From positions 1 to 24,573 of the forward strand of contig JAAZFO010000147.1 of the NCBI GenBank assembly GCA_012511695.1: DNA of 24,573 nt. Reading direction: 5' to 3'. The notes beneath the pieces are model-generated. The model saw only the letters and a program-made list of their open reading frames with translations, made no database searches and had not been told where the DNA came from. Positions 14,293 to 21,119 of this stretch are shown here, piece by piece; within the stretch, counting starts at the first letter, position 1, and every line of letters starts with the position of its first letter. The DNA comes from Erysipelotrichia bacterium (GTDB lineage: Bacteria; Bacillota_I; Bacilli_A; RFN20; CAG-826). The translations under genes were made by a program, and so were the position numbers.

Positions 14293-15120
14293 TTATAAAC
14301 TAGCGTCATTCATAGTGACGCTTTTTTGTTTTTTGAGAAAATAACGATAGATAAAATAAAAGATAATACCGGCAACAATCATTACTAAAGCCCAAAATTG
14401 AGAAGGTGATAAGCCGGGAATAAATCCTCCGCGATCATCATCACGGAGATATTCGATTAAGAATCGCCAAACGCCATACCCGATTAAGTACACGGTTAGG
14501 TTATATTTAAATTTATATCTGAAGTATAAAACGATCATGACCGCACTGATGATGAAAAGAAAAATTGCTTCGAATAGTTGTGTGGGGATTACTTTTGTCG
14601 CGGTAGTTTGAAAACGGATGCCATACCACGCCGCAGTTGGCAAACCATAACAACACCCTGAAAAAAAGCAACCAACACGTCCAAAAGCGTGCGCGATAGT
14701 AATGGAAGCAGGGCCGAATTGTAAGAGTTGGAATAAACCCTTATTCATATCAGCTTTTAAAATATTATTCTTTTTTAGTCGAGGATTAATAAGATAAACA
14801 AAGAGGAAGTAAATTGCGAGAAAACTAAGGATGCCTCCGATTAGTCCACCGATGAAAGTCATCCGTCCCGAAAGAACAAAACCCGCAGACGGATCCGCTA
14901 AGTAGTCATAAAAACTTTGAAATAAAATAGCGGAAAATAAGCCGACCGCAATGGCGATAAGGCCGATGAGGATGATAGTGTCAGAAGCCGAAGAAGAATA
15001 ACCGCTTTTTTTCATCGCTAAAATGGTAAAAAGGATACAGCTAATTAATCCGGCAATAAAAAAGACGGTGTATAAATCCACCTCTAAGCCAAATAGGGTA
15101 AACAAAGGATCAGGATACAT
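14293..15120 (-). CDS. lgt: Prolipoprotein diacylglyceryl transferase (Lgt) family protein
   Basis: A 275-residue polytopic membrane protein with about seven helices. Lgt motifs are present: MTFIGGLIGG (87-96), AHAFGRVGCFFSGCCYG (143-159, catalytic-type Arg148), IPTQLFEA (178-185) and RFLIEYLRDDDRG (219-231). Lgt transfers diacylglycerol to the lipobox Cys of lipoproteins such as the BMP protein in this window. It belongs to the variant branch with GCFxxGCCYG instead of GNFxNxE, and the His of the SFHGG motif (His103 in E. coli) is Ile90 here. It could be a paralogue with altered function rather than the housekeeping enzyme. Its start lies inside the end of the CPBP gene (11-base overlap). 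The stop is 5 bases from the convergent DUF1846 stop. Confidence 0.82.
   Translation of the reverse strand: MYPDPLFTLFGLEVDLYTVFFIAGLISCILFTILAMKKSGYSSSASDTIILIGLIAIAVGLFSAILFQSFYDYLADPSAGFVLSGRMTFIGGLIGGILSFLAIYFLFVYLINPRLKKNNILKADMNKGLFQLLQFGPASITIAHAFGRVGCFFSGCCYGLPTAAWYGIRFQTTATKVIPTQLFEAIFLFIISAVMIVLYFRYKFKYNLTVYLIGYGVWRFLIEYLRDDDRGGFIPGLSPSQFWALVMIVAGIIFYFIYRYFLKKQKSVTMNDASL
14302..14327 (+). terminator. Terminator of the FAD/CofE-like/DUF1846 operon, embedded in the lgt 3' end
   Basis: Stem agcgtca (14302-14308) with tgacgct (14316-14322), 7-base loop, followed by a T run on the plus strand. The hairpin overlaps the last codons of the convergent Lgt-like gene, so one sequence both encodes the C-terminus and ends the opposing transcript. 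Confidence 0.85.
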
Positions 15121-15880
15121 GTTCTTTCTCTAATTTATTAAGGGTGGCAATGACGTGGATTGCGCACAATATACCAAAGACAGCGGTTAAAACCCAAAAG
15201 ACTAAATCCCAAGGATTCCCTCTAGCGATAAATACGGTTAATAAGCCGCCGAAATTAAAAATAGCGTGAATTAAGACGCATAACCAAATATTACGGGTTT
15301 TAAAAATGACGACTGTAAGCATTGCTCCGAGCAAGAATGAATAAATGAGTTGTAAGAGGACGCTCCCAAACATTGCACCTGAAAATAAATTGGTCAGATG
15401 AATTAAGGAGAAAAAAGCAGACGCCACAACGGTTGTCATTATGTAAGGACGCCGACCCCTGCGAAAATAATTAAAAACTAAAGCGACGACAATCCCTCTG
15501 AAGACAAATTCTTCTAAAAGGGCAATCGCGACAATGTAGACGATGTATAGACCGATAAGATCCGCTCTAACCATCACTAATTCACCACTGATTAAAGCCG
15601 AAAAAGGAAAATTAACAACGGCGACTAAAAAACAAGGAATAGTCCAAAGTGCTCGGCGCCAAAGGCTCCTGCGAACACGCAAAAACCCAAGGTTGCCATT
15701 CAGATGCATAATCCATATAAAAAGAGCGCAAATCGAAACTCGAGAAATCACATTGCCTAATAACTCATTCGCGGCGCCATCAGAAAGTATTTTAGTTTGC
15801 CTGATTTCAAAAAACACAAGGGAGAAAGCAGCCAAAACAAATAAAGAGACAGTAATAATAAAGCGAGAATATTTCCTCAT
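15110..15880 (-). CDS. CPBP family intramembrane glutamic endopeptidase (CAAX protease-like)
   Basis: A 256-residue membrane protein with about eight hydrophobic segments and the Abi/CPBP (PF02517) active-site motifs: LLEEFVFRG (Glu123, Glu124, Arg128), FSLIHL (His161) and HAIFNF (His205, Asn209). Such enzymes cleave within membranes; in Bacillota some act in peptide maturation, stress signalling or bacteriocin self-immunity. The substrate here is unknown. Start choice is uncertain: ATG 15880 begins the first helix properly, while ATG 15907 would add nine residues. Neither has a Shine-Dalgarno. A TATAAT box ends 6 bases before 15880, which fits a leaderless message starting at that ATG. It overlaps the Lgt-like gene by 11 bases. 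Confidence 0.85.
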   Translation of the reverse strand: MRKYSRFIITVSLFVLAAFSLVFFEIRQTKILSDGAANELLGNVISRVSICALFIWIMHLNGNLGFLRVRRSLWRRALWTIPCFLVAVVNFPFSALISGELVMVRADLIGLYIVYIVAIALLEEFVFRGIVVALVFNYFRRGRRPYIMTTVVASAFFSLIHLTNLFSGAMFGSVLLQLIYSFLLGAMLTVVIFKTRNIWLCVLIHAIFNFGGLLTVFIARGNPWDLVFWVLTAVFGILCAIHVIATLNKLEKEHVS

Positions 15881-15886
15881 AGATTT

Positions 15887-15916
15887 ATTATAAGGTTTAA
15901 CAAACATAAAGCGCAA
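15887..15916 (-). promoter_or_regulatory. Possible promoter for the CPBP / Lgt-like pair
   Basis: On the minus strand, a consensus -10 TATAAT (15892-15887) with a weak -35 TTGCGC (15916-15911) 18 bases upstream. The expected start coincides with the A of the ATG at 15880, implying a leaderless transcript. The -35 overlaps the hairpin that ends the upstream Na/Pi gene. Confidence 0.45.
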
Positions 15917-15927
15917 TTATGCGCTTT
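15908..15927 (-). terminator. Hairpin spanning the Na/Pi cotransporter stop codon
   Basis: Perfect 8-bp inverted repeat aaagcgca/tgcgcttt with a 4-base loop that contains the stop codon's bases. On the minus strand it is followed by the T-rich ttatgtttgtt. Likely a terminator, possibly leaky towards the CPBP gene. On the plus strand it also has a T run, but no plus gene precedes it. Confidence 0.55.
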
Positions 15928-17590
15928 TCTTTTTCGCTCTTTCGAATTCATCATCACCGAGGGGGTTAACAATCGAATAACCGACATTAACCAAGTGGTC
16001 AGCCACTCTCTCCAGTTCGCTAATTAAGGTAGTGAAAAAGCCGGAGTTTTCAATATGACAAAGGCTAGTTTGGATCCTATCGTAATGCCGAGAACTCAAA
16101 GTGATCTTTAATTCATCAGTCCGCATTTCTAAATCGTGAAGTTTTTTAAGATTATTTTTAGAATTTCTTTGAAAAATTTTGTAAGAGAGTTCAAACATCT
16201 GTTCGACAACATCATACATCTGGACAATTTCTTCTTTGGCGATGTCAGAGAAAACTAAGTCAGTTTCGACCATGCGCAGGGAATCTTCATAAAAGTTAAA
16301 GGCATGGTCGCCGATCCGTTCAATGTCATTAATGACATGGAAGTAACTACCGATGATTTTTCCATCTTTTAGTGAAGCCATAGGCGATAAATTGATTAAA
16401 AACGCAGTAATTGCGCCGTTGATATAGTCAATTTTATTTTCGTTATCCACGATTTCTTTGTCGTTTTGTGAGTTTTGAGTAATTAAACGCGCATAGCCTA
16501 ATTTAAAGTTTTCGTGAGCCAACTGCATCATGCTAATAATTTCTCTTTTGACCTGCATCATGGCGATGGACGGAGTATTGATTAAGTGATTATCAATAAA
16601 TCTGACAGCTTTTTTAATTTTTTCTTCGCCCTTATCTTTGATAAGTTTGGTCGCCATTTTTTCATAATAACGAGTGAACGGCAAAGTCGCCAACATTGAA
16701 AGAATGCTGTAGATGACCATAAACATCGCTACTGCTAGACCAGGAGTTTTGAAAGCTATGAGCAGAGCATTGTCGATGATGTCTTGTAAAGGCCAATAAA
16801 TAGCGAGGCCCACCAAAGCAGAAAGTGTTCTGACGATCAAACAAACAATAATGGTCCGTTTTGACTCAATGCTGCCGCCAATTGTGGCAATTATCGAAGT
16901 GGAAACCGTCCCAATAGTAGAACCTAGAATAATGTAGTTCGCACTCGCTAGCGTTAATGAATTAGTTCCAACCATGGCGATAACAACACCTGCTGTGGCG
17001 GAACTCGATTGGAACATAAGGGTAATTAAAACGCCAAACAGCAATTGTAATAATGGGAAATCAATGAGAACAAAGAAGTTTTGTACGGCGCTGAGCAACG
17101 CTTGTGAACCAGTGTTGACGTCTAATGAACTCTTCATGGTCGCTAATCCGAAGAACAATAGACCTAAACCAGCACAGATGCTACCGATATGTTTAATGCG
17201 GTCATTATTGAAAAACATTAAGACAACGCCGACAACCGCAAATAAAACAAAATAATCAGAAATAGGGAAAGAAGATAACGAAGCGATTAAGCCGGTAATC
17301 GTCGTGCCGATATAAGCACCAAAGTTAATGCTGAGCGCCTGAAAGACAGTCATAGCTCCAGCGTTCATAAAACCAATGGTCATGATACTAGTGGCTGAAC
17401 TACTTTGAATAATCGCCGTCACCGCAACCCCAATCGTGAAACCTGCCCAACGATTGTTACTAATTTTTTTCAACATCCTTTTAAGACTCGGTCCAGTGAT
17501 CTTTTTTAGTCCTCCGGACATCATAGTCATCCCTGTTAAAAAAATAGCGACGCCTACGAGGAACGTAATAATACTTTTTGTTAAATCCAT
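15917..17590 (-). CDS. Na/Pi cotransporter family protein with C-terminal PhoU domain
   Basis: A 557-residue NptA/YjbB-type Na+-coupled phosphate transporter. The membrane part (1-310) carries two inverted-repeat QSSSAT motifs (62-67 and 194-199), each followed by a glycine-rich IGT segment (GAYIGTT at 91-97 and GSTIGTV in the second repeat). The C-terminal 340-550 is a PhoU-like helical domain (IERIGDHAFNFYE and ELERVADHLVNVGYS, each with the E-R-x-x-D-H pattern). The ATG at 17590 begins just before the first helix; the ribosome site is weak. In some species these proteins export phosphate. Coupling to the Na+ gradient made by the oxaloacetate decarboxylase nearby is plausible. A possible promoter lies at 17618-17647. 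Confidence 0.92.
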   Translation of the reverse strand: MDLTKSIITFLVGVAIFLTGMTMMSGGLKKITGPSLKRMLKKISNNRWAGFTIGVAVTAIIQSSSATSIMTIGFMNAGAMTVFQALSINFGAYIGTTITGLIASLSSFPISDYFVLFAVVGVVLMFFNNDRIKHIGSICAGLGLLFFGLATMKSSLDVNTGSQALLSAVQNFFVLIDFPLLQLLFGVLITLMFQSSSATAGVVIAMVGTNSLTLASANYIILGSTIGTVSTSIIATIGGSIESKRTIIVCLIVRTLSALVGLAIYWPLQDIIDNALLIAFKTPGLAVAMFMVIYSILSMLATLPFTRYYEKMATKLIKDKGEEKIKKAVRFIDNHLINTPSIAMMQVKREIISMMQLAHENFKLGYARLITQNSQNDKEIVDNENKIDYINGAITAFLINLSPMASLKDGKIIGSYFHVINDIERIGDHAFNFYEDSLRMVETDLVFSDIAKEEIVQMYDVVEQMFELSYKIFQRNSKNNLKKLHDLEMRTDELKITLSSRHYDRIQTSLCHIENSGFFTTLISELERVADHLVNVGYSIVNPLGDDEFERAKKKSA

Positions 17591-17617
17591 ACTTAAAAAC
17601 CCATTTTCAACCTTACT

Positions 17618-17647
17618 AGTCTAACACAGCGAGGCAAATTAAAGCAA
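17618..17647 (-). promoter_or_regulatory. Weak candidate promoter of the Na/Pi cotransporter
   Basis: On the minus strand, TTGCTT (17647-17642), 18-base spacer and TAGACT (17623-17618). Partial match only; it is the best candidate in the 219-base divergent gap shared with gpmA. Confidence 0.35.
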
Positions 17648-17755
17648 CAAGAGAAGTTTCATTCAACTTTGACAAACTACCTATATATAATTTAAGTCTT
17701 GTCAGCATCATTTTTTAACTAAAACCAATATAACACATATTAAGCGTTTGTTTTC

Positions 17756-17784
17756 TTTTTATTTTGCTTTTAAGCAAGTATAAT
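17756..17784 (+). promoter_or_regulatory. gpmA promoter with a palindrome in the spacer
   Basis: Perfect -10 TATAAT (17779-17784) with a poor -35 TTTTTA (17756-17761) 17 bases upstream. The spacer contains the perfect palindrome TTGCTT-TT-AAGCAA (17764-17777), a possible operator for a dimeric regulator or a short hairpin. A strong ribosome site (agagg, about 17796) follows. Confidence 0.5.
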
Positions 17785-17809
17785 AATTTAGGAAAAGAGA
17801 GGAAAAACA

Positions 17810-18556
17810 ATGCATAAATTAGTATTAATTAGACATGGCGAATCCGAATGGAATAAACTCAACCTATTCACAGGTTGGACAGACGTGGATTTAAGTGCAA
17901 GAGGAGTAAAAGAAGCTGCTCGCGCTGGTAAAATTTTAAAAGAACAAGATTTCGATTTCGACGTTGTCCATACTTCGCTTTTAAAAAGAGCAATTCATAG
18001 GATGAATAGCGTTTTGTTTGAATTAGATAGAGAATGGTTGCCAATTTATAAATCATGGCGTTTAAATGAACGCCACTACGGCGCCCTTCAAGGTTTAAAT
18101 AAGGCGGAAACCGCTGCTAAATATGGGGAGGACCAAGTGAAAATTTGGCGGCGTTCTTACAATTGCCCACCTCCAGCTTTAGAAGCGGATGACCCAAGAA
18201 ACCCAGCTTTACAAGCGCAGTTTAGAAATATCGATCCAAAAAACCTCCCATTAACTGAATCATTAGAATTAACCGTTGCTAGAGCGGTTCCATATTTTGA
18301 AGAAAAGATCAAACCGGCGATGGAAGAAGGTAAGAGAGTTTTAATTGTTGCTCACGGTAATTCCATTCGGGCTCTAGTCAAATATTTTGATAACTTGGCC
18401 GAATCCGAAATCGTTGGCGTTAATATCCCAACTGGTGTTCCGCTCGTTTACGAGTTTGATGATAAAATGAAGGCTATTAAGAATTATTATTTGATGGATG
18501 AAGAAGAACTTAAAAAGCAAATGGAAGCTGTAGCCAATCAAGGAAAAGCCAAATAA
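17810..18556 (+). CDS. gpmA: 2,3-bisphosphoglycerate-dependent phosphoglycerate mutase
   Basis: A 248-residue glycolytic enzyme interconverting 3- and 2-phosphoglycerate, full length for GpmA. Catalytic residues are visible: RHGES (8-12, phospho-accepting His9), Glu87 within LNERHYG, and His182 in VAHGNSIR. The FTGWTDVDLS segment (20-29) and the insert rich in Pro near 118-132 are typical of the cofactor-dependent class. The stretch after LLKRAI differs from most homologues (HRMNSVLFE where RTLxxVLDE is common). Single-gene unit with its own promoter; the next gene has its own promoter too. Its product stands two steps before pyruvate, close to the PckA-Oad operon that consumes PEP. Confidence 0.97.
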   Translation: MHKLVLIRHGESEWNKLNLFTGWTDVDLSARGVKEAARAGKILKEQDFDFDVVHTSLLKRAIHRMNSVLFELDREWLPIYKSWRLNERHYGALQGLNKAETAAKYGEDQVKIWRRSYNCPPPALEADDPRNPALQAQFRNIDPKNLPLTESLELTVARAVPYFEEKIKPAMEEGKRVLIVAHGNSIRALVKYFDNLAESEIVGVNIPTGVPLVYEFDDKMKAIKNYYLMDEEELKKQMEAVANQGKAK

Positions 18557-18571
18557 ATGGCCGTAATTTTA

Positions 18572-18601
18572 TTTACTATCTCAAGATAATTGACGTATAA
18601 T
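18572..18601 (+). promoter_or_regulatory. Promoter of the nicotinamidase-like gene
   Basis: -35 TTTACT (18572-18577), 18-base spacer, perfect -10 TATAAT (18596-18601); ribosome site aaaggaaa follows before the ATG at 18635. Confidence 0.6.
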
Positions 18602-18634
18602 CAATAGGGGTAAAACCAAAAAAAGGAAATTATT

Positions 18635-19183
18635 ATGAATAAAAAATACGCCATTCTAGTCGTCGACATGCTCAACGATTTCGTCACCGGCGCACTTGGC
18701 TGCGACCGTGCTAAAGCTATCATCCAACCAAACAAACAACTAATCGAGGGAGCTAGAAAACTCGGAGTCCCGATTATCTTTTGTAATGATTCACACTTAA
18801 AGGGTGTTGATCACGAATTAAAACATTGGGGTGATCACGCTATTAGAGGTACAAAAGGAGCGGAAGTCATTCCTGAATTACCAGTTTTAGACGAAGATTA
18901 CGTCATCTTAAAAAGACGCTATTCTTCCTTCTTTCAAACTGATTTGGATATCTTATTAAAAGAATTAGGTGTCACTTCTGTAATTATCACTGGCTTGCAC
19001 ACCCATATGTGCTGTAGGCATACTGCCGCGGACGCTTACCAAAACAATTATGAAGTATTGTTTGCCAAAGAAGCCACCAATGCTTTTACAGAAGAAGACC
19101 ATTTAGAGGGTTTAAAATACGCCAAAGAAGTTTATGACGCCGAAAGCCTCACCAATGCCGAACTATTAGATTTGTTCAAATAA
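18635..19183 (+). CDS. Isochorismatase-family cysteine hydrolase, nicotinamidase-like
   Basis: A 182-residue cytoplasmic hydrolase with the family's catalytic triad: Asp11 (VVDMLNDF), Lys93 (ILKRRYSSF) and Cys126 in HTHMCCRHTAADAY. A putative metal pair, Asp52 and His54 (NDSH), and the KHWGDHAIRGTKGAEV segment match nicotinamidase-type members. Nicotinamidase would release nicotinic acid for NAD salvage (again PRPP-dependent), but other family members act on different amides, so the exact substrate is not settled. Length is normal. It has its own promoter and a terminator; no close functional partner adjoins it. Confidence 0.85.
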   Translation: MNKKYAILVVDMLNDFVTGALGCDRAKAIIQPNKQLIEGARKLGVPIIFCNDSHLKGVDHELKHWGDHAIRGTKGAEVIPELPVLDEDYVILKRRYSSFFQTDLDILLKELGVTSVIITGLHTHMCCRHTAADAYQNNYEVLFAKEATNAFTEEDHLEGLKYAKEVYDAESLTNAELLDLFK

Positions 19184-19206
19184 TAAATCATTATAATTTA
19201 GTAATT

Positions 19207-19237
19207 AAAGCCTGGTTTACAACGATCAGGCTTTTAT
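19207..19237 (+). terminator. Intrinsic terminator after the nicotinamidase-like gene
   Basis: Perfect 8-bp stem aaagcctg (19207-19214) with caggcttt (19227-19234), 12-base loop, then tattgt after the T run. Confidence 0.85.
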
Positions 19238-19278
19238 TGTCGCTCAAACAAAAAAAGATTGCGGGATGTCAGCTAATT

Positions 19279-19342
19279 AAAAGCATAAATTTTCTTCGTA
19301 ATAATGGCTGTTTAGAAAATTAATGAAACAAAATATGCTTTT
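19279..19342 (+). promoter_or_regulatory. Two-tier hairpin with T tail upstream of pckA
   Basis: A perfect 9-bp stem aaaagcata (19279-19287) with tatgctttt (19334-19342) encloses a second perfect 7-bp stem aattttc (19288-19294) with gaaaatt (19315-19321) and a 20-base loop. The outer stem is followed by ttattaattattt. It could be a backup terminator, a small RNA end, or a leader element; it lies upstream of the best -10 box for pckA. No known riboswitch family was recognised. Confidence 0.45.
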
Positions 19343-19369
19343 TTATTAATTATTTAATAAGGGGTGTGC

Positions 19370-19375
19370 TAAAAT
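19370..19375 (+). promoter_or_regulatory. Extended -10 element for the pckA-oad operon
   Basis: TAAAAT preceded by TGC (extended -10 TGn). No good -35 is seen 16-18 bases upstream (TTAATT at best). It is followed by about 55 bases of leader and a gatggagg ribosome site before the ATG at 19436. Confidence 0.5.
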
Positions 19376-19435
19376 GAAACTGATTTGGGCTTTTTATTTA
19401 AAATGAACCCACATCAAAGATGGAGGTAAAAAATT

Positions 19436-21118
19436 ATGTCAACAAAAGCATATTATCCAATTGATGAAATTGGAAAAGGTAAACCCGGTTTTTCCAGAAC
19501 AAGAAGTATCATTGAAGCTGCTTTTTATGGGAATAATGTTGTTAAGATTAATTCACTCAAAGAAGCTTATTTATTAGCGAAAAACTCACCAGGGACAGTC
19601 GTCACTGATATGCCAGTTTTCGAAGCAGAATCAATTGGTTTAGATAGAGACGCTAAAGTATTGTTATTTAACGACGGAGCGATTACTGGCCGTTACGCTA
19701 CCGCTAGAAGAATTCAAGGTCAGCCAGGTGTTAATACTGAAGAATTAGACAGACTCTTGCTAGAAGCAGTTTATTTAACCCGTTATAAAAAATTGTATCA
19801 CGCAGAAGCTTATATCGGTTTAGATCCAGAGTTCATGGTTAAGGCCCATTTATTAATTCCAGAAGGCTTTGAAATGCTCGCCTATAACTGGTTGTTAAAT
19901 TTCCAATACATTAATGATGAATATTTAAAAATGTATAAAAACAGGAAACCAATCGGGACTGAACCTGATATTTATATTCTCTCTGACCCATCGTGGGTGG
20001 GAACGGATAGGACCGATATTTGTGAAGGGAAAACCTTAGCGTATTTCTCTGCTGAAAATAATTGTGCTGCTATTTTAGGTATGAGATACTTCGGCGAACA
20101 CAAAAAGGGTACTTTAACTATCGCCTGGGCGATTGCTAATCGTAATGGCTACGCCTCTTGCCACGGTGGGCAAAAAGAATACACTTTAGGGGATGGCAAA
20201 AAATTTGTCGCTTCTGTTTATGGTTTGTCCGGCAGTGGGAAATCAACTATTACCCATGCCAGACATGATGATAAATATCCAGCTATTAAGGTTTTGCATG
20301 ATGATGCTTTTATCATCAATGATGAGACCTGTTCCTCCATCGCATTAGAGCCGACCTATTTTGATAAAACTCAAGACTATCCAACTAATAGTCCAGATAA
20401 TAAATTTTTAATTACTGCTCAAAACTGTTCTTGCACAAAAGACAGCGATGGAAATATCGTTTTAGTAACTGATGATATTAGAAACGGCAATGGCCGTGCA
20501 ATCAAATCCAAGCTTTGGAGTCCAAATCGTGTTGATAAGATTGATGCACCAGTTAATGCCATTTTCTGGATTATGAAAGATCCAACTATTCCACCAATTG
20601 TCAAATTAAAAGGTGCCTCTTTGGCCGCGGTAATGGGGGCAACTTTAGCCACCAAACGCTCCAGCGCTGAAAGGCTAGCTCCAGGTGCTGATCCAAATGC
20701 TTTAGTGGTCGAACCGTATGCTAACCCATTTAGAACGTATCCATTAGCTAATGACTATCTTAAGTTTAAAAAGTTAGTGGGCGACAAGAATGTTGATTGC
20801 TACATCATCAATACGGGTGATTTCATGGGCAAAGATATTACAAAAGAAGATACTTTGGGCGTGATTGAAGCCGTTGTCGATGGCGTTGCTAAATTTGAAC
20901 AATGGGGCCCTTTCTCAGATATCGAAATTATGCCATGGGCAGGATTTGTTCCAAACCTCAAAGATAAAGATTATGTTGCCCAACTTAAAGCGCGTATGCT
21001 TGATAGAGCCAACTTTGTAAAATCAAAAGAAGGAGATAGAGGTGGCTACGACAAATTACCAGCTGATGCTTTGGAAGCTATTGAAAAAGTCGTTAAAGAG
21101 GCCCACTCAATTGAATAA
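19436..21118 (+). CDS. pckA: Phosphoenolpyruvate carboxykinase (ATP), divergent
   Basis: A 560-residue enzyme interconverting PEP + CO2 + ADP with oxaloacetate + ATP. Conserved features: GAITGRYATARR (81-92, Arg86 in the substrate loop), SCHGG (His243, metal ligand), the kinase P-loop GLSGSGKST (263-271), metal-binding HDD (288-290) and Arg413 in SSAERLAPGADPN. Much else differs from E. coli PckA: VLHDDAFIINDE instead of the LIGDDEHGW box, and about 20 residues longer, so it is a distinct branch. ATG 19436 has a gatggagg site. The oxaloacetate decarboxylase alpha gene follows after 1 base, so its oxaloacetate is probably handed to that pump. Flux towards oxaloacetate (ATP-yielding) is inferred from this pairing, not shown by sequence. 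Confidence 0.93.
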   Translation: MSTKAYYPIDEIGKGKPGFSRTRSIIEAAFYGNNVVKINSLKEAYLLAKNSPGTVVTDMPVFEAESIGLDRDAKVLLFNDGAITGRYATARRIQGQPGVNTEELDRLLLEAVYLTRYKKLYHAEAYIGLDPEFMVKAHLLIPEGFEMLAYNWLLNFQYINDEYLKMYKNRKPIGTEPDIYILSDPSWVGTDRTDICEGKTLAYFSAENNCAAILGMRYFGEHKKGTLTIAWAIANRNGYASCHGGQKEYTLGDGKKFVASVYGLSGSGKSTITHARHDDKYPAIKVLHDDAFIINDETCSSIALEPTYFDKTQDYPTNSPDNKFLITAQNCSCTKDSDGNIVLVTDDIRNGNGRAIKSKLWSPNRVDKIDAPVNAIFWIMKDPTIPPIVKLKGASLAAVMGATLATKRSSAERLAPGADPNALVVEPYANPFRTYPLANDYLKFKKLVGDKNVDCYIINTGDFMGKDITKEDTLGVIEAVVDGVAKFEQWGPFSDIEIMPWAGFVPNLKDKDYVAQLKARMLDRANFVKSKEGDRGGYDKLPADALEAIEKVVKEAHSIE

Positions 21119-21119
21119 A

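Noticed and set aside
17669..17691. Perfect TTGACA and TATAAT upstream of gpmA
   Set aside because: The spacing is only 11 bases, far too short for a sigma-70-type promoter; the box at 17779-17784 nearer the gene is preferred.
21042..21119. N-terminal extension of OadA into pckA
   Set aside because: The extra 26 residues are out-of-frame pckA sequence; the family starts at ATG 21120.
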